From contig CAJUQB010000002.1 in the NCBI GenBank assembly GCA_910588285.1, positions 1 to 64,000 of the forward strand: DNA of 64,000 nt, read 5' to 3'. Within the stretch, counting starts at the first letter, position 1; each line of letters opens with the position of its first letter. Positions 36,925-45,288 of this stretch are shown one piece after another. The position numbers and the translations under genes were made by a program. The DNA is from an uncultured Lachnospiraceae bacterium. Lineage in GTDB: Bacteria > Bacillota > Clostridia > Lachnospirales > Lachnospiraceae. The notes under the pieces are model-generated. The model searched no databases and was not told the DNA's origin. It saw only the letters and a list, made by a program, of their open reading frames with translations.

Positions 36925-38952
36925 ATGCCTAATCCGGCGTATTACAAAGAAGATATATATTTTATGGCAGGCAGCTCCGGAGAATTGATAGAACGGCATC
37001 AGGAGACCATTGTGAGGCTTTTGGCGCAGAATGGGGCGGTAGGTGTGGTGGGCGTTTTCTATGACGAAGGATTTCCGCTGTATTTTATCAGCCATTTTAT
37101 GCTGGCCAACCTGGGCTACACCTACCGGGAATTTGTGGAGCAGACCAGGGGGAGCTATCTGGAGCTGGTGCATCCCAAGGACCGGGCGCTGTTCATGCAG
37201 GAGCTGGGGGAGCATAAGAATGTGCTTCACCAGTACCGCCTGCGGCATAAAAGCGGTGAGAACATCTGGGTGTCCAGTGTCAGCCATGATTCCGCTACGC
37301 TGGAGGGAAGGCGGCTTCGGATTGCTTCGGTGCGGATCATTGACGAGCTGCATCGCAGGGAGATGGAGCTGCTGGAGACGCTGGGGTATGAGTATGACCA
37401 GATTGCATATGTGAATGTGAAAAATAAGACCTTTGAATGGATTAAACGGCATGAGGGATATTCGGAAGAGCATTTGAATGGTTCCCTGGAGGAATTGCGG
37501 GAGTATTTTCGGGATTATCTGGAGCATGAGGTGCACCCGGAGGATCTGGAGCTGGGGAATCTACTGAATCAGCTGTCCGGGCTTACCCAGGAGGAGCTAA
37601 AACACGGAGGCAGCTTTCAGGAGATCTACCGGTGCAGAGTGGGACAGCAGTATCAGTGGATGGAATTGCACGCTACCTTTGGCGGAAGCTATAGCCGCGA
37701 TACGGCATATCTGATTCTGGGCTTCCGCAATGTGGATTCCAGAATGCGGCGGGAGCTGGAGGCCAATCAGCTGCTGACCTTATCTCTGGGGCGCGCCAGG
37801 CGCTCGAATATGGCCAAGCGGGATTTTCTGTCCAAGATGTCCCATGATCTGCGCACGCCGCTGAATTCGATTCTCAGCATCAGCGAGCTGGCAGGAAAGG
37901 CAGAGGACATGGAACAGCTTCAGGGCTATTTCTCTGTTGTGAAGGCAGCAGGGAACCATTTGCTGCGTCTGGTGGATGAGATTCTGGATATGAGCGAGAT
38001 AGAGTCAGGCAATATGGAGCTTCGGGAGCAGGCATTCCATTTGGAGAGCTTTCTGAAGGAGCTGCAGGGACTGGTGCTTCCGGAGCTTGAGAGCAGAGGG
38101 CAGCAGCTGTGGGTAGATATCAGCAGAACCAGCCACAGGAGTATTCAGGGGGATGAGGAAAAGCTTCAGAAGATTCTGTCCAACCTGTTGTCCAATGCGA
38201 TCCGGTATTCTCCGGATGAGGGGGAGATCCGCCTTGAGGTGGAGGAGCTGCCCCAGCTGCGGACAGGCTATGGACAATACCGGTTTTCTGTGATTGACCA
38301 GGGCATTGGGATTGAACCTTCCATGCAGAGGAAGATATTTGAGCCCTTTGAGCGGGTGGAGGATTCCAGAACCAGCCGGAATGCAGACGTGGGACTGGGC
38401 CTTGCCATTACCAGGAATCTGGTGGAGATGCTGCATGGTACGATTCAGGTGGAAAGTGCGCTGGGAGAGGGGGCCTGTTTCACGGTGTCCCTGGAGCTTA
38501 AGCTCTCCCAGGAGCCTGAGGATGAGACAAGGGATCAAGAGTATGACCTGAAGGGGATGCGGCTGCTGCTGGTGGAGGATAATGAGGTGAACCGGGAGAT
38601 TGCGGCGGATATTCTGGCAGAGCAGGGAATCCAGGTGGAGGAGGCTGTCAATGGGGCAGATGCCGTGGAGCGGTTTGCGGAGCGGGGAAGGGATTATTTT
38701 GATGTAATCTTTATGGATATTCAGATGCCAGTGATGAATGGCTATGAGGCCTGCAGGCAGATTCGCGCTTTGACCAAGCTTCACGGAGATACGGTGCCTA
38801 TTATTGCAGTGACGGCAGATGCCTTTCGGGAGGATGTAAAGCTGGCCCGCCAGGCTGGGATGAATGGGCATTTGAAGAAGCCGCTGGATTTTCAGGAGGT
38901 ATATCGGACGCTGGCGGGATATTGGAGCAGCAGAGGGGCTGTTGAAGCGTAG
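36925..38952 (+). CDS. Soluble hybrid sensor histidine kinase/response regulator
   Basis: The 675-residue protein has no membrane helix. Residues about 30-290 form two PAS-like sensor regions (FGFR, WVSSVSHD and WMELHATF). Then come a dimerisation/phosphoacceptor domain (FLSKMSHDLRTPLNS, His near 308) and an ATPase domain with KILSNLLSNAIRYSPDEG and DQGIGIEPSM. A receiver domain begins with LLLVEDNEVNREIA and carries Asp near 598 in VIFMDIQMPVMNG. A cytosolic cue is implied. No separate output regulator is adjacent, so its receiver may pass phosphate on or act alone. Confidence 0.92.
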   Translation: MPNPAYYKEDIYFMAGSSGELIERHQETIVRLLAQNGAVGVVGVFYDEGFPLYFISHFMLANLGYTYREFVEQTRGSYLELVHPKDRALFMQELGEHKNVLHQYRLRHKSGENIWVSSVSHDSATLEGRRLRIASVRIIDELHRREMELLETLGYEYDQIAYVNVKNKTFEWIKRHEGYSEEHLNGSLEELREYFRDYLEHEVHPEDLELGNLLNQLSGLTQEELKHGGSFQEIYRCRVGQQYQWMELHATFGGSYSRDTAYLILGFRNVDSRMRRELEANQLLTLSLGRARRSNMAKRDFLSKMSHDLRTPLNSILSISELAGKAEDMEQLQGYFSVVKAAGNHLLRLVDEILDMSEIESGNMELREQAFHLESFLKELQGLVLPELESRGQQLWVDISRTSHRSIQGDEEKLQKILSNLLSNAIRYSPDEGEIRLEVEELPQLRTGYGQYRFSVIDQGIGIEPSMQRKIFEPFERVEDSRTSRNADVGLGLAITRNLVEMLHGTIQVESALGEGACFTVSLELKLSQEPEDETRDQEYDLKGMRLLLVEDNEVNREIAADILAEQGIQVEEAVNGADAVERFAERGRDYFDVIFMDIQMPVMNGYEACRQIRALTKLHGDTVPIIAVTADAFREDVKLARQAGMNGHLKKPLDFQEVYRTLAGYWSSRGAVEA

Positions 38953-38988
38953 GTGCTATTATAATTAAGAATATATGGATATATGGAT

Positions 38989-39015
38989 ACCCCGTTGCTT
39001 GCAGCGGGGTTTTTG
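38989..39015 (+). terminator. Terminator after the hybrid kinase gene
   Basis: ACCCCG and CGGGGT arms with an inner TGC/GCA are followed by five T, about 40 bp after the kinase stop. Confidence 0.85.
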
Positions 39016-39061
39016 ATTGTGGACAGGGCTGCATATAGAAGTCAAAAATTTTTGAAAAAAG

Positions 39062-39090
39062 AAAACCTTTTGGAGGGGGCCGCCGTCTAA
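39062..39090 (+). promoter_or_regulatory. ECF sigma (SigV-type) autoregulatory promoter
   Basis: AAAACCTTTT (39062-39071) and CGTCTAA (39084-39090) have the spacing and sequences expected for a SigV/ECF30-type promoter. They lie directly before the sigma-factor gene, so the pair is probably self-activating. Confidence 0.65.
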
Positions 39091-39116
39091 TTATTACAGA
39101 GAGGAGGAAAAAGCAG

Positions 39117-39611
39117 ATGCGGGCAGAAGCATTACAGAGGAAAGTGGAGGAAACGGTTTTGGATTCCTATGAAGCCATGTACCGGCTGGCATACACCTAT
39201 GTGCGCAACAAAGAGGATGCGCTGGATATCGTTCAGGAGAGCGTCTACAAAGCGATTAAGCATTCTGCTTCTGTAAAACAGGAGAGTTATATCAAAGCCT
39301 GGCTGTGGCGGATTGTGGTGAACACATCTCTGGATTATATCCGGAAAAATCAGAAGGAGATAGCAGTAGACACCTTTTTTGAAAACGGAAAAGAGGACAG
39401 CTATCGGGATTTTGACACCATAGAAGCCCTGAAGGTATTGACAGACAAGGAAAAAACAGTTGTTGTACTTCGTTTTTTTGAGGATCAGAAGCTGAGTGTG
39501 ATTGCAAAGATTTTGAATGAAAATGCCAACACGGTAAAAACTATTCTGTACCGAAGCCTAAGGAAGCTGAAGATGGAGTTGACGGAAGGAGAGCTGAAAT
39601 ATGAGGGATGA
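39117..39611 (+). CDS. sigV: ECF-type RNA polymerase sigma factor, SigV-like
   Basis: The 164-residue protein has sigma-2 (YRLAYTYVRNKEDALDIVQE) and sigma-4 (VVVLRFFEDQKLSVIAKIL plus a helix-turn-helix) regions and no region 1 or 3, as in ECF sigma factors. Its stop overlaps the next gene, whose product resembles RsiV, so the pair is identified as SigV-RsiV-like. In Bacillus subtilis and Clostridioides difficile this pair senses lysozyme and induces cell-wall modification. AGGAGG precedes the ATG. The target genes are not identified here. Confidence 0.85.
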   Translation: MRAEALQRKVEETVLDSYEAMYRLAYTYVRNKEDALDIVQESVYKAIKHSASVKQESYIKAWLWRIVVNTSLDYIRKNQKEIAVDTFFENGKEDSYRDFDTIEALKVLTDKEKTVVVLRFFEDQKLSVIAKILNENANTVKTILYRSLRKLKMELTEGELKYEG

Positions 39612-40515
39612 CAAATTGGAAGAGATCAGACAGGATTACGAAAATATCAGGATACCCCAGGAGCTTCGGCAGCGGGTGGAGGCAGGGATCCGGCAGGCAA
39701 AGGAGGAGAAGGAGATGAAGAAGAAATCAAGAATATGGGTGTATACAGGCAGAGCCGCAGGAGGCGTTGCGGCCGCCATGCTGGTGATTACCGTGATGGC
39801 TAATTCCGGATCGTCCATGGCCCATGCCATGGCCAGGATCCCGGTGCTTAACATGATTGCAGAGGTAGTGACCTTCCGGGAGTACGAAAGCTCCAATCAC
39901 AATATGGAAGCGAACATCAAAATACCGGAGGTCAGTGTGAAGAATGAGGACGGTACGGTGAATGAGGATACCACACAGAAGATCAACAAAAGCATCCAGG
40001 AATACACAAATGAGATCATTGCCCAGTATGAGACAGATGTGGCGGCAGCAGGAGACGGTGAGGGCCATATGGATGTGGAGCTTGATTACGCTGTGATAAC
40101 GGACAATGACCGGCTGTTTTCTATCCGATTTGACCAGCTCACGGTAATGGCAGGCAGTAATCAGAGGGTGAAGATTTACCATATCGACAAGCAGATAGGG
40201 GAGATGATAAATCTGTCCGGGCTGTTTCAGGAGGGTGCTGACTATATCACCCCCATATCCGAAAATATTAAGGCTCAGATGAAGGAGCGGATGGCTGATG
40301 ATGAGAGCGTCTTTTATTGGGTAGATCAGGAAGACACACCGGAGCTGAATTTCCAGTCAATAAAGGAGGATGCAGTCTTCTATGTCAATGAGAACGGAAA
40401 GCTGACCATTGTATTTGACAAGTATGAGGTTGCGCCGGGCTATATGGGAAGCGTGGAATTCGAGATTCCCACAGAGGTAGTGAAGGATTTGGTGCAGGAT
40501 GGGTTTTTGAAGTAG
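39601..40515 (+). CDS. rsiV: RsiV-like anti-sigma factor (lysozyme-binding ectodomain)
   Basis: The 304-residue protein overlaps the sigma gene by 11 bp. A cytosolic N-terminal part (about 1-45) would bind the sigma factor. One membrane helix (AAGGVAAAMLVITVMANSG) follows, then an extracellular DUF4163/DUF3298-type domain with DVELDYAVITDNDRLFSIRF and NLSGLFQEGADYIT. RsiV binds lysozyme through this domain and is then cleaved by signal peptidase and RasP to free SigV. Cleavage near the membrane helix is expected by analogy; no cleavage site was proven. Confidence 0.85.
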   Translation: MRDDKLEEIRQDYENIRIPQELRQRVEAGIRQAKEEKEMKKKSRIWVYTGRAAGGVAAAMLVITVMANSGSSMAHAMARIPVLNMIAEVVTFREYESSNHNMEANIKIPEVSVKNEDGTVNEDTTQKINKSIQEYTNEIIAQYETDVAAAGDGEGHMDVELDYAVITDNDRLFSIRFDQLTVMAGSNQRVKIYHIDKQIGEMINLSGLFQEGADYITPISENIKAQMKERMADDESVFYWVDQEDTPELNFQSIKEDAVFYVNENGKLTIVFDKYEVAPGYMGSVEFEIPTEVVKDLVQDGFLK

Positions 40516-40524
40516 TGGGTGGAA

Positions 40525-40561
40525 TGAGATGCCGTAAAACAGGGACGGCATCTCATTTTTT
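40525..40561 (+). terminator. Terminator after rsiV
   Basis: TGAGATGCCGT (40525-40535) and ACGGCATCTCA (40545-40555) form an 11-bp stem followed by six T. Confidence 0.9.
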
Positions 40562-40576
40562 GCGGAAAAATAGGTA

Positions 40577-40605
40577 TTGACAGATTGGTCTACTTGATGT
40601 AGACT
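40577..40605 (+). promoter_or_regulatory. blaI-blaR1-like promoter with overlapping operator
   Basis: TTGACA (40577-40582) and TAGACT (40600-40605) are 17 bp apart. A palindrome GTCTAC-TTGAT-GTAGAC (40588-40604) covers the spacer and -10, as expected for a BlaI/MecI-type repressor site. The gene product downstream is that repressor, so autoregulation is likely. Confidence 0.8.
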
Positions 40606-40660
40606 AAAAGTGATCTACAGTGTGTCGACTAGAGAACGAGAAGGAGAGGAGGATCCTAAG

Positions 40661-41086
40661 ATGGGAGAGATGAGATTAGGGGCAATCGAGGCACAATTTG
40701 CAGACATTATCTGGCAGAACGAGCCGCTGCCCTCAGGGCAGCTGGTGGAGCTGGCAGCCCAGGCGCTGGAATGGAAGAAGTCTACCACCTACACGATTTT
40801 AAAAAGGCTTTGTGACAGGGGGATTTTTCAGAACCAGAGGGGGAGGGTGACAGCGCGGATTTCCAGGCAGGAGTTCTATGCCATGCAGAGCGAGCAGTTT
40901 GTGGAGGAGAATTTTGCCGGCTCCCTGCCGGCATTCCTGGCAGCCTTTGGCAGCAGGAAAAGGCTCTCGGAGGAGGAGATTCAGGAGCTGGAGCACATGA
41001 TTACGCGTATGAGAGCCGGAGAGGCAGGCGGGAATGATGCAGCCGGTAGACCGGCTGTGAAGCCGGAGGAAGGAGGGATTGGATGA
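40661..41086 (+). CDS. BlaI/MecI-family transcriptional repressor
   Basis: ATG 40661 with GGAGG eight bases upstream is preferred to the earlier frame start, giving 141 residues. The winged helix (SGQLVELAAQALEWKKSTTY TILKRLCDRG region) and the C-terminal dimerisation helices (SLPAFLAAFGSRKRLSEEEI) match the family. Members bind the promoter of their own operon and are released by the partner membrane protease. The operator-promoter upstream and the ATGA overlap with the blaR1-like gene fit this circuit. No beta-lactamase is present nearby. Confidence 0.92.
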   Translation: MGEMRLGAIEAQFADIIWQNEPLPSGQLVELAAQALEWKKSTTYTILKRLCDRGIFQNQRGRVTARISRQEFYAMQSEQFVEENFAGSLPAFLAAFGSRKRLSEEEIQELEHMITRMRAGEAGGNDAAGRPAVKPEEGGIG

Positions 41087-42732
41087 ACTGGTATACATTT
41101 TTTTCGCAGATCATCAATATGAGCTTTACCGGCAGTATTGTGATTGTAGTAGTTCTGGCGGCACGGCTGCTATGGAAGCGGGCCCCAAAGGTGATCTCCT
41201 ATGGGCTGTGGGCCGTGGTGTTGGTACGGCTTTTGTGTCCATTGGCCATCCCTTCGGAGCTTTCCTTTCTGAGTTTTTGGGATGCGCCGGTGAAGGAGGC
41301 GGCAGTGGGGAACCGCCTGGAATATATTTCCATTGAGAGGGAGCCAAGGGGAAATATGGGAGTAACGGATCAGGGGATGATTCCGGAATCTGGCTATGCG
41401 TCCGGTACAGAAGGGAATGCCAAGGCGGATTTTGGTAGGAATTCCATGGAAAATGTGAGAATTTCAAATGAAAATACCGCTTCAAATAGTAATAAGGGGG
41501 AGATAAGTGAAGAATTTTTGAGCTCAGTGGAGGTGGAGGCAGGATCATTTTTGACTGCAGAGCAGATGATTCCGGCGGCAGGGCTCTGGGGACTGGGGGG
41601 CGTGCTGATGGTCTTGTATGAAGGCATGGCCTATTACAGGCTTCGTCGGAGGCTCCGGGGCGCAGTGCATATGCAGGATAATATCTTTCGATCCGACTAT
41701 ATTGCGTCGCCCTTTGTATTGGGAGTGCTGCGGCCAAGGATTTATCTGCCCTCGGCGCTGGGGGAGCAGGAGCAGTCCTATATCCTTCTTCATGAGCAGT
41801 GCCACATCCGGCGGCTGGACCATGTAACCAGAGTGCTGGCATTTCTGGCCCTTGTGATCCATTGGTTCAATCCGCTGGTGTGGCTGGCCTTTGTCCTGTC
41901 CGGCCGGGATATGGAAATGAGCTGTGATGAGGCTGTGGTGAAACGGCTGGGAGAAGGGATACGGGCGGATTATTCGGCTTCCCTCCTGGGGCTGGCAACA
42001 GGGCGTCGGATCATTGCAGGGATGCCGCTGGCCTTTGGCGAAGGGGATCCGGCAGGGCGCATCCGCAACCTGGCCCGCTGGAGAAAACCGGCAATGCATG
42101 TGGTGATTGTGGCGGCTGCCTTTTGCGGAATGCTGGCAGTGGTGCTCTTGACAAACCCCAGGGAAAAGGGGCAGAAGCAGGGAAGCGCAGGCGGGGGGCT
42201 GGCCTGTAAGGTCGAAAGTGCAGAAAGGAGTATCATCATAGATGCGGACTATTTTCCCGGCAGCTTTGATTTTAATTACGATGAGGTCATCAGCTGCAGG
42301 GCCTCGGGAGATGGGAAGCTGACCTTCAAGGCCGACTGGGCGCCCAAGGAGCTGATTGTAGATGAGGATTACTATGAATATTGGGGACACGTTGCAAGGG
42401 ATACTTATTACCTGCAGCCCAATAGCTCCGGGGAATATGAGCTGCCCATTTCCCACAGGAATCCGGAGGAAGAGGAGCAGGCATATTACTTTATTGGGGG
42501 TGAGACCGGCAAGCATGTGCTGAAAATACAGTTTTCTGCCGAAGAAAATACAAAAAACGGGCAAATAAATGGTGAAAATGATTCGGAAATAAGGTGCAAG
42601 GGAATCAGTGCCATTGGAAATGCCACCAGAGCCTATGCGGATCGCTATGGATATCCGGTCCTATATTTTTACCATGGAATCAACCAGCCCATTCCTGTAA
42701 CCATAAATATGGAAAAAAATTCCGTTGAATAA
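41083..42732 (+). CDS. BlaR1/MecR1-like M56 membrane protease with a non-standard sensor domain
   Basis: The 549-residue protein has four membrane helices and an M56 metalloprotease loop with HEQCHIRRLDH (HExxH, near residue 237) and EMSCDEAVVKR. The protease cleaves the partner repressor when the sensor is triggered. The C-terminal extracellular part (about 200 residues after the helix ending LLTNPRE) carries no serine-type penicillin-binding motifs such as SxxK. It is not the usual beta-lactam receptor and its ligand is unknown. Low-complexity Asn/Gly-rich loops lie between helices 2 and 3. Confidence 0.85.
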   Translation: MNWYTFFSQIINMSFTGSIVIVVVLAARLLWKRAPKVISYGLWAVVLVRLLCPLAIPSELSFLSFWDAPVKEAAVGNRLEYISIEREPRGNMGVTDQGMIPESGYASGTEGNAKADFGRNSMENVRISNENTASNSNKGEISEEFLSSVEVEAGSFLTAEQMIPAAGLWGLGGVLMVLYEGMAYYRLRRRLRGAVHMQDNIFRSDYIASPFVLGVLRPRIYLPSALGEQEQSYILLHEQCHIRRLDHVTRVLAFLALVIHWFNPLVWLAFVLSGRDMEMSCDEAVVKRLGEGIRADYSASLLGLATGRRIIAGMPLAFGEGDPAGRIRNLARWRKPAMHVVIVAAAFCGMLAVVLLTNPREKGQKQGSAGGGLACKVESAERSIIIDADYFPGSFDFNYDEVISCRASGDGKLTFKADWAPKELIVDEDYYEYWGHVARDTYYLQPNSSGEYELPISHRNPEEEEQAYYFIGGETGKHVLKIQFSAEENTKNGQINGENDSEIRCKGISAIGNATRAYADRYGYPVLYFYHGINQPIPVTINMEKNSVE

Positions 42733-42733
42733 T

Positions 42734-42769
42734 CTTGTCATGTGTCTTGTCATATATCTTGTCATGTGT
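42734..42769 (+). promoter_or_regulatory. Three 12-bp direct repeats, candidate NiaR operator
   Basis: CTTGTCATGTGT, CTTGTCATATAT and CTTGTCATGTGT follow one another without gaps. The third overlaps the -35 TTGTCA of the nadA promoter. The niaR gene of the same operon encodes a nicotinate-responsive repressor, so these are likely its sites; the match to a NiaR consensus was not computed. Confidence 0.65.
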
Positions 42770-42787
42770 GAAAATGTGTGTTATACT
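42759..42787 (+). promoter_or_regulatory. Promoter of the nadA operon
   Basis: TTGTCA (42759-42764) and TATACT (42782-42787) with a 17-bp spacer. The -35 lies inside the third direct repeat. The leader up to the start codon holds small hairpins (AGCTGCC/GGGCAGCT). Confidence 0.7.
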
Positions 42788-42970
42788 ACAATTCATGCAG
42801 GCAGATAGATAGGGAGAATAAGCTGCCTGTGTAAATAAACCGGGCAGCTGATTTATGCTCAGAGGCAGCAACGTTGCTTGAGACAACGGGGTACTGGGCA
42901 CAAAAGGCAGATGCATATGATGCAGTGGTGAATATAATGATGTATGAACCGGCTGCCCCAGGGAGGAAAT

Positions 42971-43891
42971 ATGGATAGCAAGACAGAGAAAAGCCAGAAG
43001 ATCGAAAAATTAAAACAAGATAAAAATTCTGTGATTCTGGCGCATTATTACGTGCCTGCAGAGGTGCAGGCTGTGGCGGATTACGTGGGGGATTCCTACT
43101 ATCTGGCAGAGGTGGCCGCCAGGGTGGAGCAGCAGACCATATGCTTCTGCGGAGTGCGGTTTATGGGGGAGAGCGCCAAGCTGCTAAGTCCCAACAAGCG
43201 GGTGCTGCTTCCGGCCAAGGATGCGGACTGCCCCATGGCCCATATGGCTGCCGTGGAACGCATTCAAGAGGTGCGCAGACAGTATCCCGATGTGGCGGTG
43301 GTGTGTTATGTCAACTCGGATGCAGAATTAAAGGCCCATTCCGATGTGTGCGTCACCTCATCCAATGCGGAGAAGATTGTGGATGCCCTGCCTAACCGGC
43401 ATATTTATTTTATTCCGGATGAGCATCTGGGCCGCTATATTGCCGGCCGTCTGCCCCAAAAGCACTTTATTTTCAATGATGGCTTCTGCCATGTGCACAC
43501 AGAGATTACGCCAAAGGAGCTTGCAAAGGCCAGGGCGGCGCACCCGGGAGCTCTGGTGCTGGCGCATCCGGAGTGCAGCAGACAGGTGACAGGGCTGGCG
43601 GATTATGTGGGAAGTACGGCGGGCATCATTGCCTATGCGGCCCAAAGTAAGGCAGAGGAGTTCATTGTCTGTACAGAGACCGGGGTCTTTTATCAGCTGC
43701 AGCAGGAGAATCCCGGGAAGCATTTTTATCCGGCCATGGAGCGTCAGATCTGTCCGAATATGAAAAAGATTACGCTGGATCAGGTGATCCGTGCACTGGA
43801 GACCGGGGAGACAGAGGTGGAGCTGCCGGCTGATTGGATGGAGCGGGCGCATGCACCGCTGCGCCGGATGCTGGAGCTGGCAGGGAGATAA
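42971..43891 (+). CDS. nadA: Quinolinate synthase
   Basis: ATG 42971 follows GGGAGG, giving 306 residues. NadA condenses iminoaspartate with dihydroxyacetone phosphate to quinolinate using a [4Fe-4S] cluster. Three repeated domains are visible, with NSVILAHYYVPAEVQAVADY, VVCYVNSDAELKAHSDVCVT and VLAHPECSRQV. The cluster-ligand cysteines are likely among VRFMGESAK-adjacent Cys, the Cys of HPEC and the Cys near RQICPNMKK. It is the first gene of the nadABC-niaR operon. Confidence 0.95.
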   Translation: MDSKTEKSQKIEKLKQDKNSVILAHYYVPAEVQAVADYVGDSYYLAEVAARVEQQTICFCGVRFMGESAKLLSPNKRVLLPAKDADCPMAHMAAVERIQEVRRQYPDVAVVCYVNSDAELKAHSDVCVTSSNAEKIVDALPNRHIYFIPDEHLGRYIAGRLPQKHFIFNDGFCHVHTEITPKELAKARAAHPGALVLAHPECSRQVTGLADYVGSTAGIIAYAAQSKAEEFIVCTETGVFYQLQQENPGKHFYPAMERQICPNMKKITLDQVIRALETGETEVELPADWMERAHAPLRRMLELAGR

Positions 43892-43898
43892 GGGTCTT

Positions 43899-45287
43899 AT
43901 GGAGGAAAATATAAAATTAAATAAAAACATAATATTTGATGTAATCATTGTGGGGTGCGGGGCAGCAGGGTGTTTTGCGGCATTGCACCTGCCGGAGGAG
44001 CTGTCGGTGCTGATGATTACAAAGGCTGACCTAGAGGAGAGCGATTCCTTCCTGGCCCAGGGAGGAATCTGTGTGCTGAAGGACGCGGCTGACTATGACA
44101 GCTTTTATGAGGACACGATGCGGGCCGGCCATTATGAGAATTGTCCCAAGGCAGTGGAAGTGATGATCCGCTCCTCCCAGGAGACGATTCAGGAGCTCAT
44201 CGGCTATGGGGTGGAATTTGCCAGGGACAATGGGGCTCTTGCCTATACCCGGGAGGGAGCGCATTCCACCAGTCGGATCTTGTATCACGAGGACATTACC
44301 GGCCGGGAGATTACCAGCCATTTGCTGGCAAGGGTGCGGGAAATGAAGAATGTTACACTGTGGACCTATACCTGTATGGTAGATATTCTCCGCCATGAGG
44401 AACAGTGTGAGGGGATTTTGATACAGAATATGAAGGGAGAGCTGCAGCCAATTTTTGCCCGGGATGTAATCTGGGCCAGCGGCGGAATTGGAGGGATCTA
44501 TAAAAATTCCACCAATTATCCCCATTTGACCGGAGATGCCCTGGCGATTGCCCTGCGCCGGAACATTGCGGTGAAAAATATCAGCTATGTGCAGATTCAC
44601 CCTACCACCTTGTATACCAGGCGGCCAGGCCGCCGTTTTTTGATTTCCGAATCCGTGCGGGGAGAGGGAGCCCTGCTGTATAATAAGAAGGGAGGGGAGC
44701 GGTTTGTGGACGAGCTGCAGCCCCGGGATGTTGTCACCAAGCGGATTTTGGAGCAGATGGAAACAGACAAGACCAGCTGTGTCTGGCTGTCCATGGAGCG
44801 GATTCCCCGGGAACAGATCCTGTCCCATTTTCCTAATATTTATCGGAAATGCCTGGAGGAGGGCTATGATGTGACAAAGGAGCCCATTCCGGTGGTGCCC
44901 TCTCAGCATTATTTTATGGGAGGCGTGGCAGTAGACCTGAACAGCCGCACCTCTCTGGCGCATCTCTATTCCGTTGGGGAGACCAGCTGCAATGGGGTCC
45001 ATGGAGCCAACCGGCTGGCCAGCAATTCCCTTCTGGAAAGCCTGGTTTTTGCCAGGCGGGCAGCAGAGGCTCTGGCGGCGGGCAGAAGCCGGGAATCGGC
45101 AGATTCCAGGGCTAAGGGACAGATATTATCCGCTTACAGAGGAACGCAAGCGGCAGAAAAGAGCGTCTGGAGCTGGGAACTGCTGCAGATGAGATACGAA
45201 ATTTACAAAAAAGATTATGAAAATATGGAACAATATGCTAAAATAAATAAGGAACGTATCTGGGAAGAGATACGAAAGGGTGAATGA
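43899..45287 (+). CDS. nadB: L-aspartate oxidase
   Basis: ATG 43899, 7 bp after nadA and preceded by GGGAGA, gives 462 residues; the longer frame start overlaps nadA and is not used. The FAD-binding Rossmann motif is VIIVGCGAAGCFAALHL, and the flavoprotein signatures TREGAHSTSRILYHEDITGR and SNSLLESLVFARRAA are clear. NadB oxidises L-aspartate to iminoaspartate, which NadA uses. At 462 residues it is shorter than the Escherichia coli enzyme, with a trimmed C-terminal helical part. Confidence 0.95.
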   Translation: MEENIKLNKNIIFDVIIVGCGAAGCFAALHLPEELSVLMITKADLEESDSFLAQGGICVLKDAADYDSFYEDTMRAGHYENCPKAVEVMIRSSQETIQELIGYGVEFARDNGALAYTREGAHSTSRILYHEDITGREITSHLLARVREMKNVTLWTYTCMVDILRHEEQCEGILIQNMKGELQPIFARDVIWASGGIGGIYKNSTNYPHLTGDALAIALRRNIAVKNISYVQIHPTTLYTRRPGRRFLISESVRGEGALLYNKKGGERFVDELQPRDVVTKRILEQMETDKTSCVWLSMERIPREQILSHFPNIYRKCLEEGYDVTKEPIPVVPSQHYFMGGVAVDLNSRTSLAHLYSVGETSCNGVHGANRLASNSLLESLVFARRAAEALAAGRSRESADSRAKGQILSAYRGTQAAEKSVWSWELLQMRYEIYKKDYENMEQYAKINKERIWEEIRKGE

Positions 45288-45288
45288 G

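Noticed and set aside
40611..40628. Second BlaI-type half-operator downstream of the blaI promoter
   Set aside because: The match (CTACAGTGTGTCGA) is too imperfect to call without alignment.
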